Program-made: the position numbers and the translations under genes
Notes under the pieces: model-generated
What the model saw: only the letters and a program-made list of their open reading frames with translations
What the model was told of the DNA's origin: nothing
Database searches by the model: none
Part shown: positions 17,748 to 27,157 of the stretch, in pieces
Layout: each line of letters starts with the position of its first letter
Position numbering within the stretch: position 1 is the first letter of the stretch
Source: 3107 sp001483205
GTDB lineage: Bacteria > Pseudomonadota > Alphaproteobacteria > Rhodobacterales > Rhodobacteraceae
Direction: 5' to 3'
NCBI GenBank assembly: GCA_964291375.2
Contig: OZ219809.1
Span: forward strand, 2,046,001-2,110,000
DNA: 64,000 nucleotides

Positions 17748-18854
17748 TCATGTCTCTGCCAGTATGCCGGATGCCGGAAATGCCCCGGCAAGCGTCTCCC
17801 GCAGCATGGCCGCGCGATCTTCGGCGACCAGCACAACGACCGACCCGCCAAAGCCACCGCCGGTCAGCCGGGCGCCGGTCGCACCCGCCGCCAGAGCGCC
17901 ATCAACCAGCGCATCGACCTCGGGCATCGAAACCTCGAAATCATCCCGTTGCGAAATATGGCTGGCGACCATGAGCGCACCAAAACGCGCCGCATCCCCC
18001 CGGTCAAGTGCTTCAACCCCCTCAAGCACACGCCGGTTCTCGGTGACGATATGCCGCGCGCGCCCCGCAAGCGGGTCATCAAGCGCGGCGATGCGCTCAA
18101 GATTAGCTTCTGACAGGTCGCTCAGCATTCCGACGCCAAGGGCGGCACAGGCGGCAGTGCATTCGGCCACGCGCGCGGCATAGCCATCGTCCGCAAGCCT
18201 GTGGCTGACGCCGGAATGGACCACGAGGAAACCGTGACCCGCAGGCAGCGGCACCGGGCGGTGTTCAAGCGTGCGGGTATCGAGAAACAGCGCTTCGCCG
18301 GTGTTGCCCGCCGAGATTGCAAACTGGTCCATGATCCCGCAGGGCACGCCCGCGTAGTCATTCTCGACATGCCGGGCGAGCATGGCCAGGGCAACCGGAT
18401 CAATGGTCTTGCCGAACAGCCCGGCAGCCGCGCGCAGGGTGCAGACCTCAACCGCCGCCGAGCTTGACAACCCCGCCCCCACCGGCAGGTTGCCGGACAC
18501 AAACAGGCGCACACCCGCCCCGGCGATCTCGGAAGCGGCGATTGCGGCAAGACTGCCAAGCACATAGTCGCTCCAGACGCCGGTGGCGGGCGCGTCGATC
18601 CGGCGAATATCATCCTTGTCGAACTGGTCGCTTGCCATATGCACGGTTCCGGGCGCACCCCCCCGACCGATGGCGACAGCAACCCCCAACACAAGCGGCA
18701 CCGGCAGCACATAACCGCCGTTGTAATCGGTGTGCTCGCCCAGCAGGTTGACCCGCCCCGGCGCAAAGGCAACGGTTTCCGGCGCGACACCGAACCGGTC
18801 TTCAAAGGCGCGGGACGCCGAAAGCCCGCGCTGGTATTCCCTGACCGCTGGCAT
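17748..18854 (-). CDS. galK: Galactokinase
   Basis: A 368-residue GHMP kinase that phosphorylates galactose at C1. GRVNLLGEHTDYNGGYVLP (about 31-49) is the galactokinase signature, LPVGAGLSSSAAVEV (about 112-126) the ATP-binding GHMP motif, and LTGGGFGGSVVVLVAE the third motif. The start at 18854 (MPAVREYQRG) lies two bases after the galT stop codon at 18857, so the two genes are tightly coupled. Confidence 0.95.
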   Translation of the reverse strand: MPAVREYQRGLSASRAFEDRFGVAPETVAFAPGRVNLLGEHTDYNGGYVLPVPLVLGVAVAIGRGGAPGTVHMASDQFDKDDIRRIDAPATGVWSDYVLGSLAAIAASEIAGAGVRLFVSGNLPVGAGLSSSAAVEVCTLRAAAGLFGKTIDPVALAMLARHVENDYAGVPCGIMDQFAISAGNTGEALFLDTRTLEHRPVPLPAGHGFLVVHSGVSHRLADDGYAARVAECTAACAALGVGMLSDLSEANLERIAALDDPLAGRARHIVTENRRVLEGVEALDRGDAARFGALMVASHISQRDDFEVSMPEVDALVDGALAAGATGARLTGGGFGGSVVVLVAEDRAAMLRETLAGAFPASGILAET

Positions 18855-18856
18855 GG

Positions 18857-19906
18857 TCAGCTTGCCCCCCGTGCCTTGTAGTGCTGCGCGGGCAGAGCGC
18901 GCAGGCGCGCCGCTGCCATCTCGGGCGTCAGGTCGCGCTGAGCCTCGGCAAGCATTTCGTAACCGACCATGAACTTGCACACCGTCGCCGAGCGCAAAAG
19001 CGGCGGGTAAAAATGCGCGTGTAACTGCCAGTGGCGGTTGTCTTTCGCGTTCATCGGCGCGCCGTGCCAGCCCATCGTGTAGGGAAATTCGGTTTCAAAC
19101 AGATTGTCATAGGCCGTGCAGAGCGCCTTCAGCAGCCCAGCCAGCGCATCGCGCTCCTCCGTCGAAAGCTCCGTCAGCCGCAGGATGTGGCGGCGCGGCA
19201 AGACCAGCGTCTCGAACGGCCATGCCGCCCAGAAGGGAACAACGGCAATCCAATGGGCATTCCCGACCACCGTTCGCGCACCATCGGCGGCCTCTTTCGC
19301 CGCATAACTCACCAGCAGGTTCTCGCCAGTCCCGGACAGGTGCCGCGCCTGACAACGATCTTCGCGCGCTGCCTCGTTCGGCAGAAAATCCGAGGCCCAG
19401 ATCTGGCCATGGGGATGAGGGCTGGAACACCCCATCATTGCGCCTTTATTTTCAAAAATCTGGACCCATTCGTAAGACCGGCCCAGCTCTTCAAGCTGTT
19501 CGGCCCAGACATCGACAACCCGGCGGATCGCCTCTGGCCGCAGTTCCGGCAGGGTCAGGTCATGGCGTTCAGAAAAGCAAATCACCCGCGCCGCGCCACA
19601 CACGGTTTCGGCGCGAAACAACGGGTCTTTTGCGGTCGTTCCCGGCGGCGTATCGGCAAGAAGGGCGGGGAAATCATTGTCAAAAACATATGGCCCCTCA
19701 TAGTCGGGGTTTGTCACGCCCCCCGCGCGGCTGTTCCCAGCACAGAGGTAACAGCCCGGATCATAGACGGGCTTTGCCACAGGGGTGGTCTGTTCGGTCC
19801 GGCCCTGCCATGGCCGCCTGTTCCGGTGCGGCGAGACCAGAACCCATTCATCCCGCAGCGGGTTGTAACGGCGGTGCGGGTGGGCATCAGAATCGAAATC
19901 TTTCAT
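18857..19906 (-). CDS. galT: Galactose-1-phosphate uridylyltransferase
   Basis: A 349-residue HIT-superfamily enzyme that swaps UMP between UDP-glucose and galactose-1-phosphate. SSPHPHGQIWA (about residue 165) holds the uridylylated active-site histidine, and HAHFYPPLLR near the C-terminus is a further family motif. CYLC near residue 56 provides metal-binding cysteines. It sits between galE and galK in a single Leloir block read on the minus strand; the gap to galE is 13 bases. Confidence 0.95.
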   Translation of the reverse strand: MKDFDSDAHPHRRYNPLRDEWVLVSPHRNRRPWQGRTEQTTPVAKPVYDPGCYLCAGNSRAGGVTNPDYEGPYVFDNDFPALLADTPPGTTAKDPLFRAETVCGAARVICFSERHDLTLPELRPEAIRRVVDVWAEQLEELGRSYEWVQIFENKGAMMGCSSPHPHGQIWASDFLPNEAAREDRCQARHLSGTGENLLVSYAAKEAADGARTVVGNAHWIAVVPFWAAWPFETLVLPRRHILRLTELSTEERDALAGLLKALCTAYDNLFETEFPYTMGWHGAPMNAKDNRHWQLHAHFYPPLLRSATVCKFMVGYEMLAEAQRDLTPEMAAARLRALPAQHYKARGAS

Positions 19907-19919
19907 GGCGGGCGGCTCC

Positions 19920-20924
19920 CTACCTGTTCACTGCAAAGGGGCCGTATTTCGGTGCGCGGTGCCAGGCCCAAGCGCTTTCGATGATCGCCTCAATATCGGA
20001 CACCTGCGGTCTCCAGCCCAGCAGACGCCTCGCCCGCTCACTGTCCGCCACCAGCGTTGCCGCATCGCCGTCGCGTCGCGGGCCGATACGATAGGGAATG
20101 TCGATCCCCGTCACCTTCTTTGCCGCTTCAAGGACTTCAAGATTGGAAAAACCCTTGCCGTTGCCCAGGTTAAAGACATGGTGGCCATCATTCGCCTCCA
20201 TCCAGTCCAACGCAGCAAGATGCGCGGAAGCGATGTCATTCACATGGATATAATCGCGCACACACGTGCCGTCGCTTGTGTCATAGTCATCTCCGAAAAT
20301 GCCGAGCGCGGGGTGGTTGCCCAGCGCCGAGAGCAGAATGGCGGGGATCAGATGGGTCTCCGGGTCATGCGCCTCGCCAACCTCACCGCTCGGGTCCGCA
20401 CCGGCGGCATTGAAATAGCGAAAGCTCACCGAGCTGATACCAAAGGCGCGCCCGTAATCGGCAAGCACCTGCTCCATCATCCGTTTGGACCGGCCATAGG
20501 GCGTGATCGGGCGTTTGGGATGCGATTCCGCAAGCAGCCCGGTCTGCGGATTGCCGTAAACGGCGGCTGTCGATGAGAATACAAACCGGTCAACACCGGC
20601 CCGACGCATCGCGTCCAGAAGATTGAGCGTGCCAGCCACGTTGTTGCGATAGTATAGACCCGGCGCAGTGACTGACTCACTGACGGCGATCAAAGCGGCA
20701 AAGTGGTAAACCGCACCGAAGTCATGCGCCCCAAAAAGCGCATCCAGCGCCGCCGGATCAAGCAGATCGCCCCGGATCAGCGGAACCCCCGATACGACGG
20801 CAGGCGCATGACCTTGTGACAGGTTATCGAGCACAACAGGCTCAAAGCCGTTTTCAACAAGGCGGCGCACCATGTGAGAGCCGATATACCCGGCACCACC
20901 GCAAACCAGAACCTTTTTGCTCAT
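19920..20924 (-). CDS. galE: UDP-glucose 4-epimerase
   Basis: A 334-residue short-chain dehydrogenase-type epimerase that interconverts UDP-galactose and UDP-glucose. GGAGYIGSH (residues 8-16) is the NAD-binding glycine motif; FSSTAAVYG and TPYGRSKRM hold the catalytic Ser and the Tyr-x3-Lys pair. I chose ATG 20924 (MSKKVLVCGG), nine bases after AGGAG; an ATG two codons earlier at 20930 is also possible. An 88-base gap separates it from the alpha-galactosidase gene upstream. Confidence 0.95.
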   Translation of the reverse strand: MSKKVLVCGGAGYIGSHMVRRLVENGFEPVVLDNLSQGHAPAVVSGVPLIRGDLLDPAALDALFGAHDFGAVYHFAALIAVSESVTAPGLYYRNNVAGTLNLLDAMRRAGVDRFVFSSTAAVYGNPQTGLLAESHPKRPITPYGRSKRMMEQVLADYGRAFGISSVSFRYFNAAGADPSGEVGEAHDPETHLIPAILLSALGNHPALGIFGDDYDTSDGTCVRDYIHVNDIASAHLAALDWMEANDGHHVFNLGNGKGFSNLEVLEAAKKVTGIDIPYRIGPRRDGDAATLVADSERARRLLGWRPQVSDIEAIIESAWAWHRAPKYGPFAVNR

Positions 20925-21012
20925 TTCCATGCTCTCCTGCCCCGCATCGCACCCTGCCAACAGCGCCGGGGCACGACACGGCAGGGCTGTCTTATCTGCT
21001 TACCATGCGTGC

Positions 21013-23097
21013 TCACAACCGGGTTCCTTCGACGACCCACATGGTTTCCGGGAACGCCCATGGCAGGATCAGGCCATGGTTCATCAGATATTGCCCGGAC
21101 AAGGTGGCCGCCCCGGTTTTCAGCAGTGGCCGCCCGCGCGACAGGCGGGAAACATCGCCGCGGTTTACGAGATCAATGCGATACATCGCCCCCAGGCACA
21201 GCCGGGTCAGCCGAAGCGGACGCGGTGCGATCTGGCGCAAAGTCCCGGCCTGACCGGCAAAGACGACAAAGCGACCACCGTCTTCGGCCAACTGCTGCTC
21301 TGCAATGATGTTGGCATCGGGGCTGTCAAGACGCAGAATATCCGCCCTGCACATCCAGTTGCGATTAGCTTTCCACCAGGCGGTCACCCCGGTCAGCGCC
21401 TGCGCTTCTTCATCCGTAAGCTCGCGCGGGTCCATCTCGAAACCCATATGGCGCTGCGCGGCAACCCAGGCGCGAAAGCGGATGTCGGACATCCGGCCCG
21501 ATGTGTGGCTCTTGCGCGGGCCGACATGAGAGCCGGTCACCGCACCGGGCAGAAAGATCGCCGCGTTATGCTGAATCCTCAGCCGTTCAAGTGCATCATT
21601 TGAATCCGACAGCCAGACCCGATGCGCGCGGCTCAGGATACCGAAATCAATACGCCCGCCGCCCGAGGCACAGCTTTCGATCTCCACATGCGGGAAGGCG
21701 GCGCGCAGCCGGTCGATAAGTGCGTATGAGCCGCGTGTCTGGGCCGCGTCAGGTACCGGCAATACGCGATTGTGGTCCCATTTGATATAATCGATGGCGT
21801 TTTCCGACAGGATCGCGGCGATACGGTCGTAAAGATGGGCGCGCACGTCTTCCCGCGCCATGTCGAGCGTCATCTGGCCCCGGCCCAGAGTTTGATCCGC
21901 ATCACCCAGCGCCCAATCGGGACGGGCGCGCAGAAGGTCGCTGTCAGGCGTCGCCATTTCCGGCTCAAACCACAGGCCGAAACTCATGCCAAGCCCGCGC
22001 ACATGGGTGATCAGTGGCATCAGCCCGCCGGGATGTTTGCGGCTATCGATCACCCAGTCGCCAAGCGCAGAGGCATCATCGTCGCGGCCCCTGAACCAGC
22101 CATCGTCAAGCACAAAGCGCTCTGCCCCCAGTGCGGCGGCGCGGGTGGCGATGTCTTTGAGGTCGGGCAGGTTGTGGTCAAAATAAACCGCCTCCCAACA
22201 GTTATAGTGCACCGGACGCGGCGCTTCGGGCTTTGGCCAGGTTACAATCCGGTCGCGCAGGCAACGCTGAAAGGCGGCGGCGCAGCCGCTTATCCCATCA
22301 TCCGAAAACACGACATAAAGCGGCGCGGTTTCAAAGGTGGTCTGCACCTGTGTCTCTGTCCCGGCGGCATGACCGAACTGGATTTGCCTGCGTCCGTCGG
22401 GCAACTCTTCGGCCAGCATCTTATGGCCGCCCGACCAACCGTAGTGAAAGGCCCATGCGTCGCCCTGCGTGTTGGTCGTTCCGCGTCCGGGGATGATCAA
22501 TCCGGGGAAATGCTCATGCCCCGTGCGCCCGGTGCGGTTCTCGCGGCAGCGGATGCCGGGCGACCAGGGGGTGCGGTTCATTCGGAACTCGCCGCACCAG
22601 CGCCCGGAGAAATCAATCACCTCGTCGGAAAGCTGGGGGGCCGGAAGGACGGGCGCGGCCAGCCAGTGCAGACGCATGGGTTCGGCGCACTCAAGCCGGG
22701 CGTGGGCCTCGATAACACGGGCGTGTCCGTCGATGGAAAAAGCGGCGGTATAGGTCAGCATACCGGTCGTATCGCGGAATGTGAGCACAAGCCGCCCTTC
22801 GTCCTGCTCTGCCGTCCTGAAGCGGAATTTTGGCAGCATCGGCGCACCATCGGCATGATGGATGACAAGCCCCGGCTGACCGGGGAATGTCCGGGCCGCC
22901 TCGGGGCAGATGGAAAGACTTGGGTTGCGGTCGAGCATCCCCCCGGTCACGTCAATCGCATGGGCCGGATAGAGCGCATCAATATCCTCGTCATCCGGCA
23001 GGCGCGCGCCCCAGTAGATCACCTCGGCCAGAGACCCGCGCCTGGTGCCCAGGACCAGCGTCTGGCGACTGTCATCCAGACGCCAGGTGCGGATCAT
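21013..23097 (-). CDS. Alpha-galactosidase, GH36
   Basis: A 694-residue cytoplasmic enzyme that releases galactose from melibiose, raffinose or similar alpha-galactosides. Seen: RFVLDDGWF (about 327-335), IKWDHNR with the likely nucleophile Asp441, CASGGGRIDFG (about 476-486) and WLSDSND (about 495-501) with the acid/base aspartate. The start at 23097 overlaps the stop codon of the ABC permease gene as ATGA, so translation is coupled to the importer. No signal peptide is seen, consistent with hydrolysis after import. Confidence 0.93.
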   Translation of the reverse strand: MIRTWRLDDSRQTLVLGTRRGSLAEVIYWGARLPDDEDIDALYPAHAIDVTGGMLDRNPSLSICPEAARTFPGQPGLVIHHADGAPMLPKFRFRTAEQDEGRLVLTFRDTTGMLTYTAAFSIDGHARVIEAHARLECAEPMRLHWLAAPVLPAPQLSDEVIDFSGRWCGEFRMNRTPWSPGIRCRENRTGRTGHEHFPGLIIPGRGTTNTQGDAWAFHYGWSGGHKMLAEELPDGRRQIQFGHAAGTETQVQTTFETAPLYVVFSDDGISGCAAAFQRCLRDRIVTWPKPEAPRPVHYNCWEAVYFDHNLPDLKDIATRAAALGAERFVLDDGWFRGRDDDASALGDWVIDSRKHPGGLMPLITHVRGLGMSFGLWFEPEMATPDSDLLRARPDWALGDADQTLGRGQMTLDMAREDVRAHLYDRIAAILSENAIDYIKWDHNRVLPVPDAAQTRGSYALIDRLRAAFPHVEIESCASGGGRIDFGILSRAHRVWLSDSNDALERLRIQHNAAIFLPGAVTGSHVGPRKSHTSGRMSDIRFRAWVAAQRHMGFEMDPRELTDEEAQALTGVTAWWKANRNWMCRADILRLDSPDANIIAEQQLAEDGGRFVVFAGQAGTLRQIAPRPLRLTRLCLGAMYRIDLVNRGDVSRLSRGRPLLKTGAATLSGQYLMNHGLILPWAFPETMWVVEGTRL

Positions 23098-23939
23098 TTC
23101 ACCGCCCCGAGGGTAAGCCCGGCGATGAAGTGGCGCTGCATCAGGAAAAACATCAGCACCGGCGGCATTGCGGCGACAATAGCCCCCGCCGAAACCAGTT
23201 GCCACTGGGCGATCCACTGGCCGTTGAGAGAGTAGAGCCCTGCTGTGACGGGCTGGGTGGCGGACGAAGTGGTCAGAACAGTGGCCCAGAAGTAATCATT
23301 CCAGATGAAGGTGAAGACGAGCACCGAAAGCGCGGCGATGGCGGGCCGCATGAGCGGAATGACCACATACCGGAAGATACGAAACTCGCTTACCCCTTCG
23401 ACCCGTGCCGCCTCGATCAGTTCGCGGGGAAGCGCCCGGATGAAGTTGCGCATGAACAGAGTGCAAAACCCGGTCTGAAAGGCGATATGAAACAACACCA
23501 GACCCAGGGTGGAGTTGTAAAGCCCGAGGTTCACCGTCATGTCGCGCACCGGAACCATCAGAATCTGGAACGGCACGAAGTTTCCGGCGACAAACATGAA
23601 AAAGATGAGGATATTACCCCGGAACCTGTAGATTCCCAGCGCAAAGCCGGTCAGGGATGACAGGATCAGAGTGCCGACCACGGTGGGAATGGTGACCTTG
23701 AACGAATTCCAGATGTATTGACCAATAGGTGACCCCGTGAACACATCCGCATAGTTGGAAAACGCCAGATGACTTGGCGGGCCGAAATAGTTGCCCGCAG
23801 CAAGGTCGGAAGCAGGTTTCAGAGACGTGACGGCAACACCGATGAGCGGCAGAAGCCAGAGGAAAAGCGCAACCGGCAGGGCAAGCTGATAGACGATACG
23901 GACGACGCGCGAGCGCTGTGCGACGGGACGCGGAAACAT
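23094..23939 (-). CDS. ABC sugar importer, permease (MalG type)
   Basis: A 281-residue inner-membrane permease with six predicted hydrophobic segments. The EAA loop reads IEAARVEGVSEFRIFRYVVIPLMRP, where EAA..G contacts the ATPase. I chose ATG 23939 (MFPRPVAQRS), one base after the stop of the partner permease and preceded by GAGGGG; an in-frame ATG at 23960 would overlap that gene. With the genes at 23941 and 24975 it forms a CUT1-type importer whose ATPase lies across the divergent promoter at 27158. Confidence 0.9.
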   Translation of the reverse strand: MFPRPVAQRSRVVRIVYQLALPVALFLWLLPLIGVAVTSLKPASDLAAGNYFGPPSHLAFSNYADVFTGSPIGQYIWNSFKVTIPTVVGTLILSSLTGFALGIYRFRGNILIFFMFVAGNFVPFQILMVPVRDMTVNLGLYNSTLGLVLFHIAFQTGFCTLFMRNFIRALPRELIEAARVEGVSEFRIFRYVVIPLMRPAIAALSVLVFTFIWNDYFWATVLTTSSATQPVTAGLYSLNGQWIAQWQLVSAGAIVAAMPPVLMFFLMQRHFIAGLTLGAVK

Positions 23940-23940
23940 G

Positions 23941-24858
23941 TCAGTTCCCCTCGCGTTCATCGGCGACCATCTTCCAGATAAAGCCGGAGATAAACACCAT
24001 CATAATCAGGAACAGGATCACCGCGATCGACGCACCATAGCCCATGCGATAGCCGTATTCGGACAGGGCCTGCTCATACATGTAAAAGCTCAGCACCCGG
24101 GATGAGCCGAACGGCCCGCCGTCGGTCATAATCGAAACGAGGTCAAAGCTGCGCAGCGCCCCGATGACGGTGACGACCACGGCCATGAAGGTGGCGGGCC
24201 TGAGTTGGGGAAGAACTACATACCACAGCATCTTCCAGCCTTTCGCGGCGTCGAGCCGGGCGGCCTCGATCTGCTCTGAATCCACCGCGTTAAGCCCGGT
24301 GAGGAACAGGATCATGCAATAGGCGATCTGGGGCCACAGACCGGCGGCAATGATGCCGTATGTCACAAGGTCGGGGTCGGCAAGCAGCGCAACGCCCGAA
24401 CCGGTCAGCTTTTCGACCAGGATGTAGAACAGGCCGAAATTCGGCGCGTAGAACCAGGCGAAAATCAGGCCAACAACCACCTGACTGATAACGAAGGGAA
24501 AGAAGAACAAAGACTTGTAGGCGCGAATGCCAAAGACAGTCTGGTTGAGAAAGATCGCGATGAACAGACCGGCAGGCACTGCCAGCATGTAAAGCAAAAG
24601 CCAGATGACATTGTTTTTGAGCGACGTATAGAAAGCGTCATCGTCAAACAGTTCCCGGTAGTTGGCAAGGCCGATCCATTCTTTCTGCCCCAGACCGTCC
24701 CATTCAAAACCCGAGAGCCGAAAACTCTCGAAAACAGGGACAATCACGTAGACCAGAAAGAAAATGACACCCGGAATCAGAAACACGTATGGCGTCAGTG
24801 TCTGCTGGTTTTCGCGCCACCAGGACCGGGGGCGAATTTGCATGTCGGCAAGGCTCAT
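23941..24858 (-). CDS. ABC sugar importer, permease (MalF type)
   Basis: A 305-residue partner permease with a first hydrophobic helix at PYVFLIPGVIFFLVYVIVP (about 23-41) and about six membrane segments. The EAA loop reads IEAARLDAAKGWKMLWYVVLPQLRP. It follows the binding-protein gene after a 116-base gap that contains a stable hairpin, a common way to make more binding protein than permease. Confidence 0.9.
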   Translation of the reverse strand: MSLADMQIRPRSWWRENQQTLTPYVFLIPGVIFFLVYVIVPVFESFRLSGFEWDGLGQKEWIGLANYRELFDDDAFYTSLKNNVIWLLLYMLAVPAGLFIAIFLNQTVFGIRAYKSLFFFPFVISQVVVGLIFAWFYAPNFGLFYILVEKLTGSGVALLADPDLVTYGIIAAGLWPQIAYCMILFLTGLNAVDSEQIEAARLDAAKGWKMLWYVVLPQLRPATFMAVVVTVIGALRSFDLVSIMTDGGPFGSSRVLSFYMYEQALSEYGYRMGYGASIAVILFLIMMVFISGFIWKMVADEREGN

Positions 24859-24941
24859 AACGGGGCCCCTTCCGAATATGCCGGGAACATCGCCCGGCCA
24901 CCGCGCCCATGGCGGCGGCCGGTAGGGTTTGGTTTGCGCGA

Positions 24942-24961
24942 CGACCGGCCAAGGCCGGTCG
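24942..24961. terminator. Hairpin between binding-protein and permease genes
   Basis: CGACCGGCC-AA-GGCCGGTCG is a perfect 9-bp stem with a 2-base turn, 14 bases past the binding-protein stop codon. It has no T-run. In many ABC operons such a stem protects the 5' segment of the mRNA or partly terminates transcription. Confidence 0.6.
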
Positions 24962-24974
24962 CCTGGATCATCGG

Positions 24975-26213
24975 TTACTTGTAGATTCTCTGACGAGCCT
25001 TTTCGAGCCGTTCGAGAATGTTGTCGAGCTGATCAGGCTGCACCATGAACTGCTGGAAGCCTTCCATGCCGATCTTGGCCATCTCAGCCGGTGCGTCACG
25101 GTCAAAGAACTGCGCGATGCCGCCCGGAGTGGTGGACAGAAGCTCGAAACCAGCCGCGATGAACGGATCATCTTTGGCAACCTCGGAATCCTTGTTGATC
25201 GGCAACTGCCCCATGGCCGCATTGATCTTTGTCTGGGCCCCGGCGGTCGCGAGATAGGCCAGGAAGGTCTTGGCGTCATCGACATTGACCGCGCCCGAGG
25301 GGATATGCACCGTATCGGTTGGCGCTTCTTCCGCACGCGGCACATCAGGGTTGATTGTCGGGAACGGCAGGAAACCGAGCGTGTCATTCGTCATCCCGCC
25401 TTCCTTGAAGACGGCAACGGCGAAGTTACCCATGACATAATTGGCGGCCTTTCCCTGAACAAGCAGCGCAGCGGCATCCTGCCAGTCCAGTGCGGCGTGG
25501 TTCTGGGTGATATAGCCCGGCTCCACGAGCTTGGCCCACTCTGCAAAAGTGGCGCGAACACGGTCATCGGTCCATTCCACCTTGCCGTTGGCCAGGTCCA
25601 TGTGGAACTCATAGCCATTGGTGCGCAGGTTCATGTAATCGAAAATGCCCGCCCCCGGCCACAGCGCCTTGGTGCCGGTGGTCACACAGTCAATCCCGGC
25701 CTCCTGAAACAGGGCGCAGTTGGCAATGAACTCATCCCAGGTTGCAGGGATTTCGGCCCCGACCTGCTCATAGGCGGTCCTGTTGAAGTAGATGCCCCAC
25801 TGGTAATACGTATACGGTACGCCCCACTGCTTGCCATCGATTGTCATTGAAGGCAGCGCCGATGCCAGAGAGTCCTTCAGGCCGTGGGCTTCCCAGACAT
25901 CCGAGACATCCATGAACTGACCCGAATTGACAAACGGAGCCATCCGGTTTCCGGCATACCAATTCGCGAGGTCGGGCGCTTCTGCCGACAGGAAGTTGCG
26001 GATTGAAGTCTTGTAGCCTTCGTGATCGAAGTTCTGGAGCTCAATCTTTATGTCGGGATTGGCCGCTTCAAAATCCGCGATGATCTCCTGCATCGCCGCC
26101 AGTGGCGCAGGGTCATAATCAGCGTAGTATTTTACGACTCTCTGCTGGGCAAAACCGGCCGTCGCTGCGATGACAGCGGTTGCCGAAATTGCCAGAGTGA
26201 ACAGTGAACGCAT
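24975..26213 (-). CDS. ABC sugar importer, periplasmic binding protein
   Basis: A 412-residue solute-binding protein of the CUT1 (MalE/AglE-like) class. The signal peptide MRSLFTLAISATAVIAATAG ends near AFAQ-type residues 20-23. IIADFEAANPDIKIEL and the GVPYTYYQWGIYFNR segment are typical of sugar-binding proteins. It is the first gene of an operon that continues through two permeases, alpha-galactosidase, galE, galT, galK and a GH42 enzyme, so an alpha- or beta-galactoside is the likely ligand. Transcription starts from the intergenic region shared with the IclR gene. Confidence 0.9.
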   Translation of the reverse strand: MRSLFTLAISATAVIAATAGFAQQRVVKYYADYDPAPLAAMQEIIADFEAANPDIKIELQNFDHEGYKTSIRNFLSAEAPDLANWYAGNRMAPFVNSGQFMDVSDVWEAHGLKDSLASALPSMTIDGKQWGVPYTYYQWGIYFNRTAYEQVGAEIPATWDEFIANCALFQEAGIDCVTTGTKALWPGAGIFDYMNLRTNGYEFHMDLANGKVEWTDDRVRATFAEWAKLVEPGYITQNHAALDWQDAAALLVQGKAANYVMGNFAVAVFKEGGMTNDTLGFLPFPTINPDVPRAEEAPTDTVHIPSGAVNVDDAKTFLAYLATAGAQTKINAAMGQLPINKDSEVAKDDPFIAAGFELLSTTPGGIAQFFDRDAPAEMAKIGMEGFQQFMVQPDQLDNILERLEKARQRIYK

Positions 26214-26256
26214 TGTTTCCTCCCTTTTTCAGGTTAACATCCGGTGTTGAGGCAAT

Positions 26257-26273
26257 GTTTCATATTGTGAAAC
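26257..26273. promoter_or_regulatory. Palindrome GTTTCA-N5-TGAAAC, candidate IclR operator
   Basis: A perfect 6+6 palindrome lies in the 151-base gap between the divergent binding-protein and IclR genes. IclR-family regulators often bind imperfect palindromes of this size in divergent promoters and respond to the pathway sugar. The assignment rests on position and symmetry only. Confidence 0.55.
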
Positions 26274-26287
26274 TTCCCTCTCAACTA

Positions 26288-26316
26288 TTGAAAACTATTC
26301 ACGCAAGCGCTATGAA
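26288..26316 (+). promoter_or_regulatory. Candidate promoter of the IclR gene
   Basis: TTGAAA and TATGAA are spaced by 17 bases, close to the sigma-70 pattern, about 50 bases upstream of the GTG start at 26365. The candidate operator lies 15 bases further upstream. Confidence 0.45.
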
Positions 26317-26364
26317 ATGTCAACCGTTTTCTGGCCCCCGAGGGCCGGACTTGGGAGGAAAACC

Positions 26365-27141
26365 GTGATTCAGCAAGCGTGTAGCGGCGGAACTGTCGGT
26401 AAGGCTTTGGGTATTCTCGACTGCGTGGCCGGGTTTGGCCGCCCAGTGCGCTTTTCCGAATTGCTCGAAGTCAGCCCCTATCCGAAGGCGACGCTGTATC
26501 GTTTCCTCAAGACCCTCACCCGTCAGGATATGCTGTCCTACAATCAGAACGGCACATACTGGCTTGGCACGCGGCTGATGCGTCTGGCACATGAAGCTTG
26601 GAAGACGGCATCGCTCGCCCCGCTCGCCCGGCCATTTGTCGAAGCCCTGGCAGACCGGGTTGGAGAGTCGGTTCACCTTGCCCAACTCGACAGCGGGCAT
26701 GTGCTGTTTATCGACAAGATCAAGGCCACCGACCAGTTTGAAACGCTGGCGCGGGTGGGTCAGGTCGCGCCCGCCTATTGCACCGGTGTCGGCAAGGTGA
26801 TGCTTGCCCATCTTGACCCCAATCGCCTGGAGCCGGTGCTGAAGCAACAGAGTTTCTTTCAATACACCAAAGCCACGCACAACTCGGCCAGGGGCCTGAT
26901 TGCCGAGCTTGAGCAGATTCGCCGGAATGGTGTGGCCTTTGACCGGCAGGAACACGAACACGGGATCATCTCGATTGCCGCCCCGATCCTCAACCCCGAC
27001 GGGCGCGTTATCGGGGCCTTGTCGATTGCCACCTCCACCACCCGCCACACGACCGAAGGCCTTGAGGTTTTCCGCGCCGCCCTCCTCGAAACCGCCGAAA
27101 AGATCGGGGAAAACGCCGCCCATTGGCAGTGCCCCGCCTGA
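26365..27141 (+). CDS. IclR-family transcriptional regulator
   Basis: A 258-residue regulator. I chose GTG 26365 because GGAGG lies six bases before it; the frame runs up to 26317. The N-terminal winged helix has GKALGILDCVAGFGRPVRFSE and a recognition helix around YPKATLYRFLKTL (about 40-52). The C-terminal effector domain has CTGVGKVMLAHL, GVAFDRQEHEHGIISIAAPI and GALSIATSTTR, as usual for IclR proteins. It is divergent from the galactoside operon and 16 bases upstream of the ABC ATPase, and probably controls both. Confidence 0.92.
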   Translation: MIQQACSGGTVGKALGILDCVAGFGRPVRFSELLEVSPYPKATLYRFLKTLTRQDMLSYNQNGTYWLGTRLMRLAHEAWKTASLAPLARPFVEALADRVGESVHLAQLDSGHVLFIDKIKATDQFETLARVGQVAPAYCTGVGKVMLAHLDPNRLEPVLKQQSFFQYTKATHNSARGLIAELEQIRRNGVAFDRQEHEHGIISIAAPILNPDGRVIGALSIATSTTRHTTEGLEVFRAALLETAEKIGENAAHWQCPA

Positions 27142-27157
27142 TCAGGGAGATAAACAC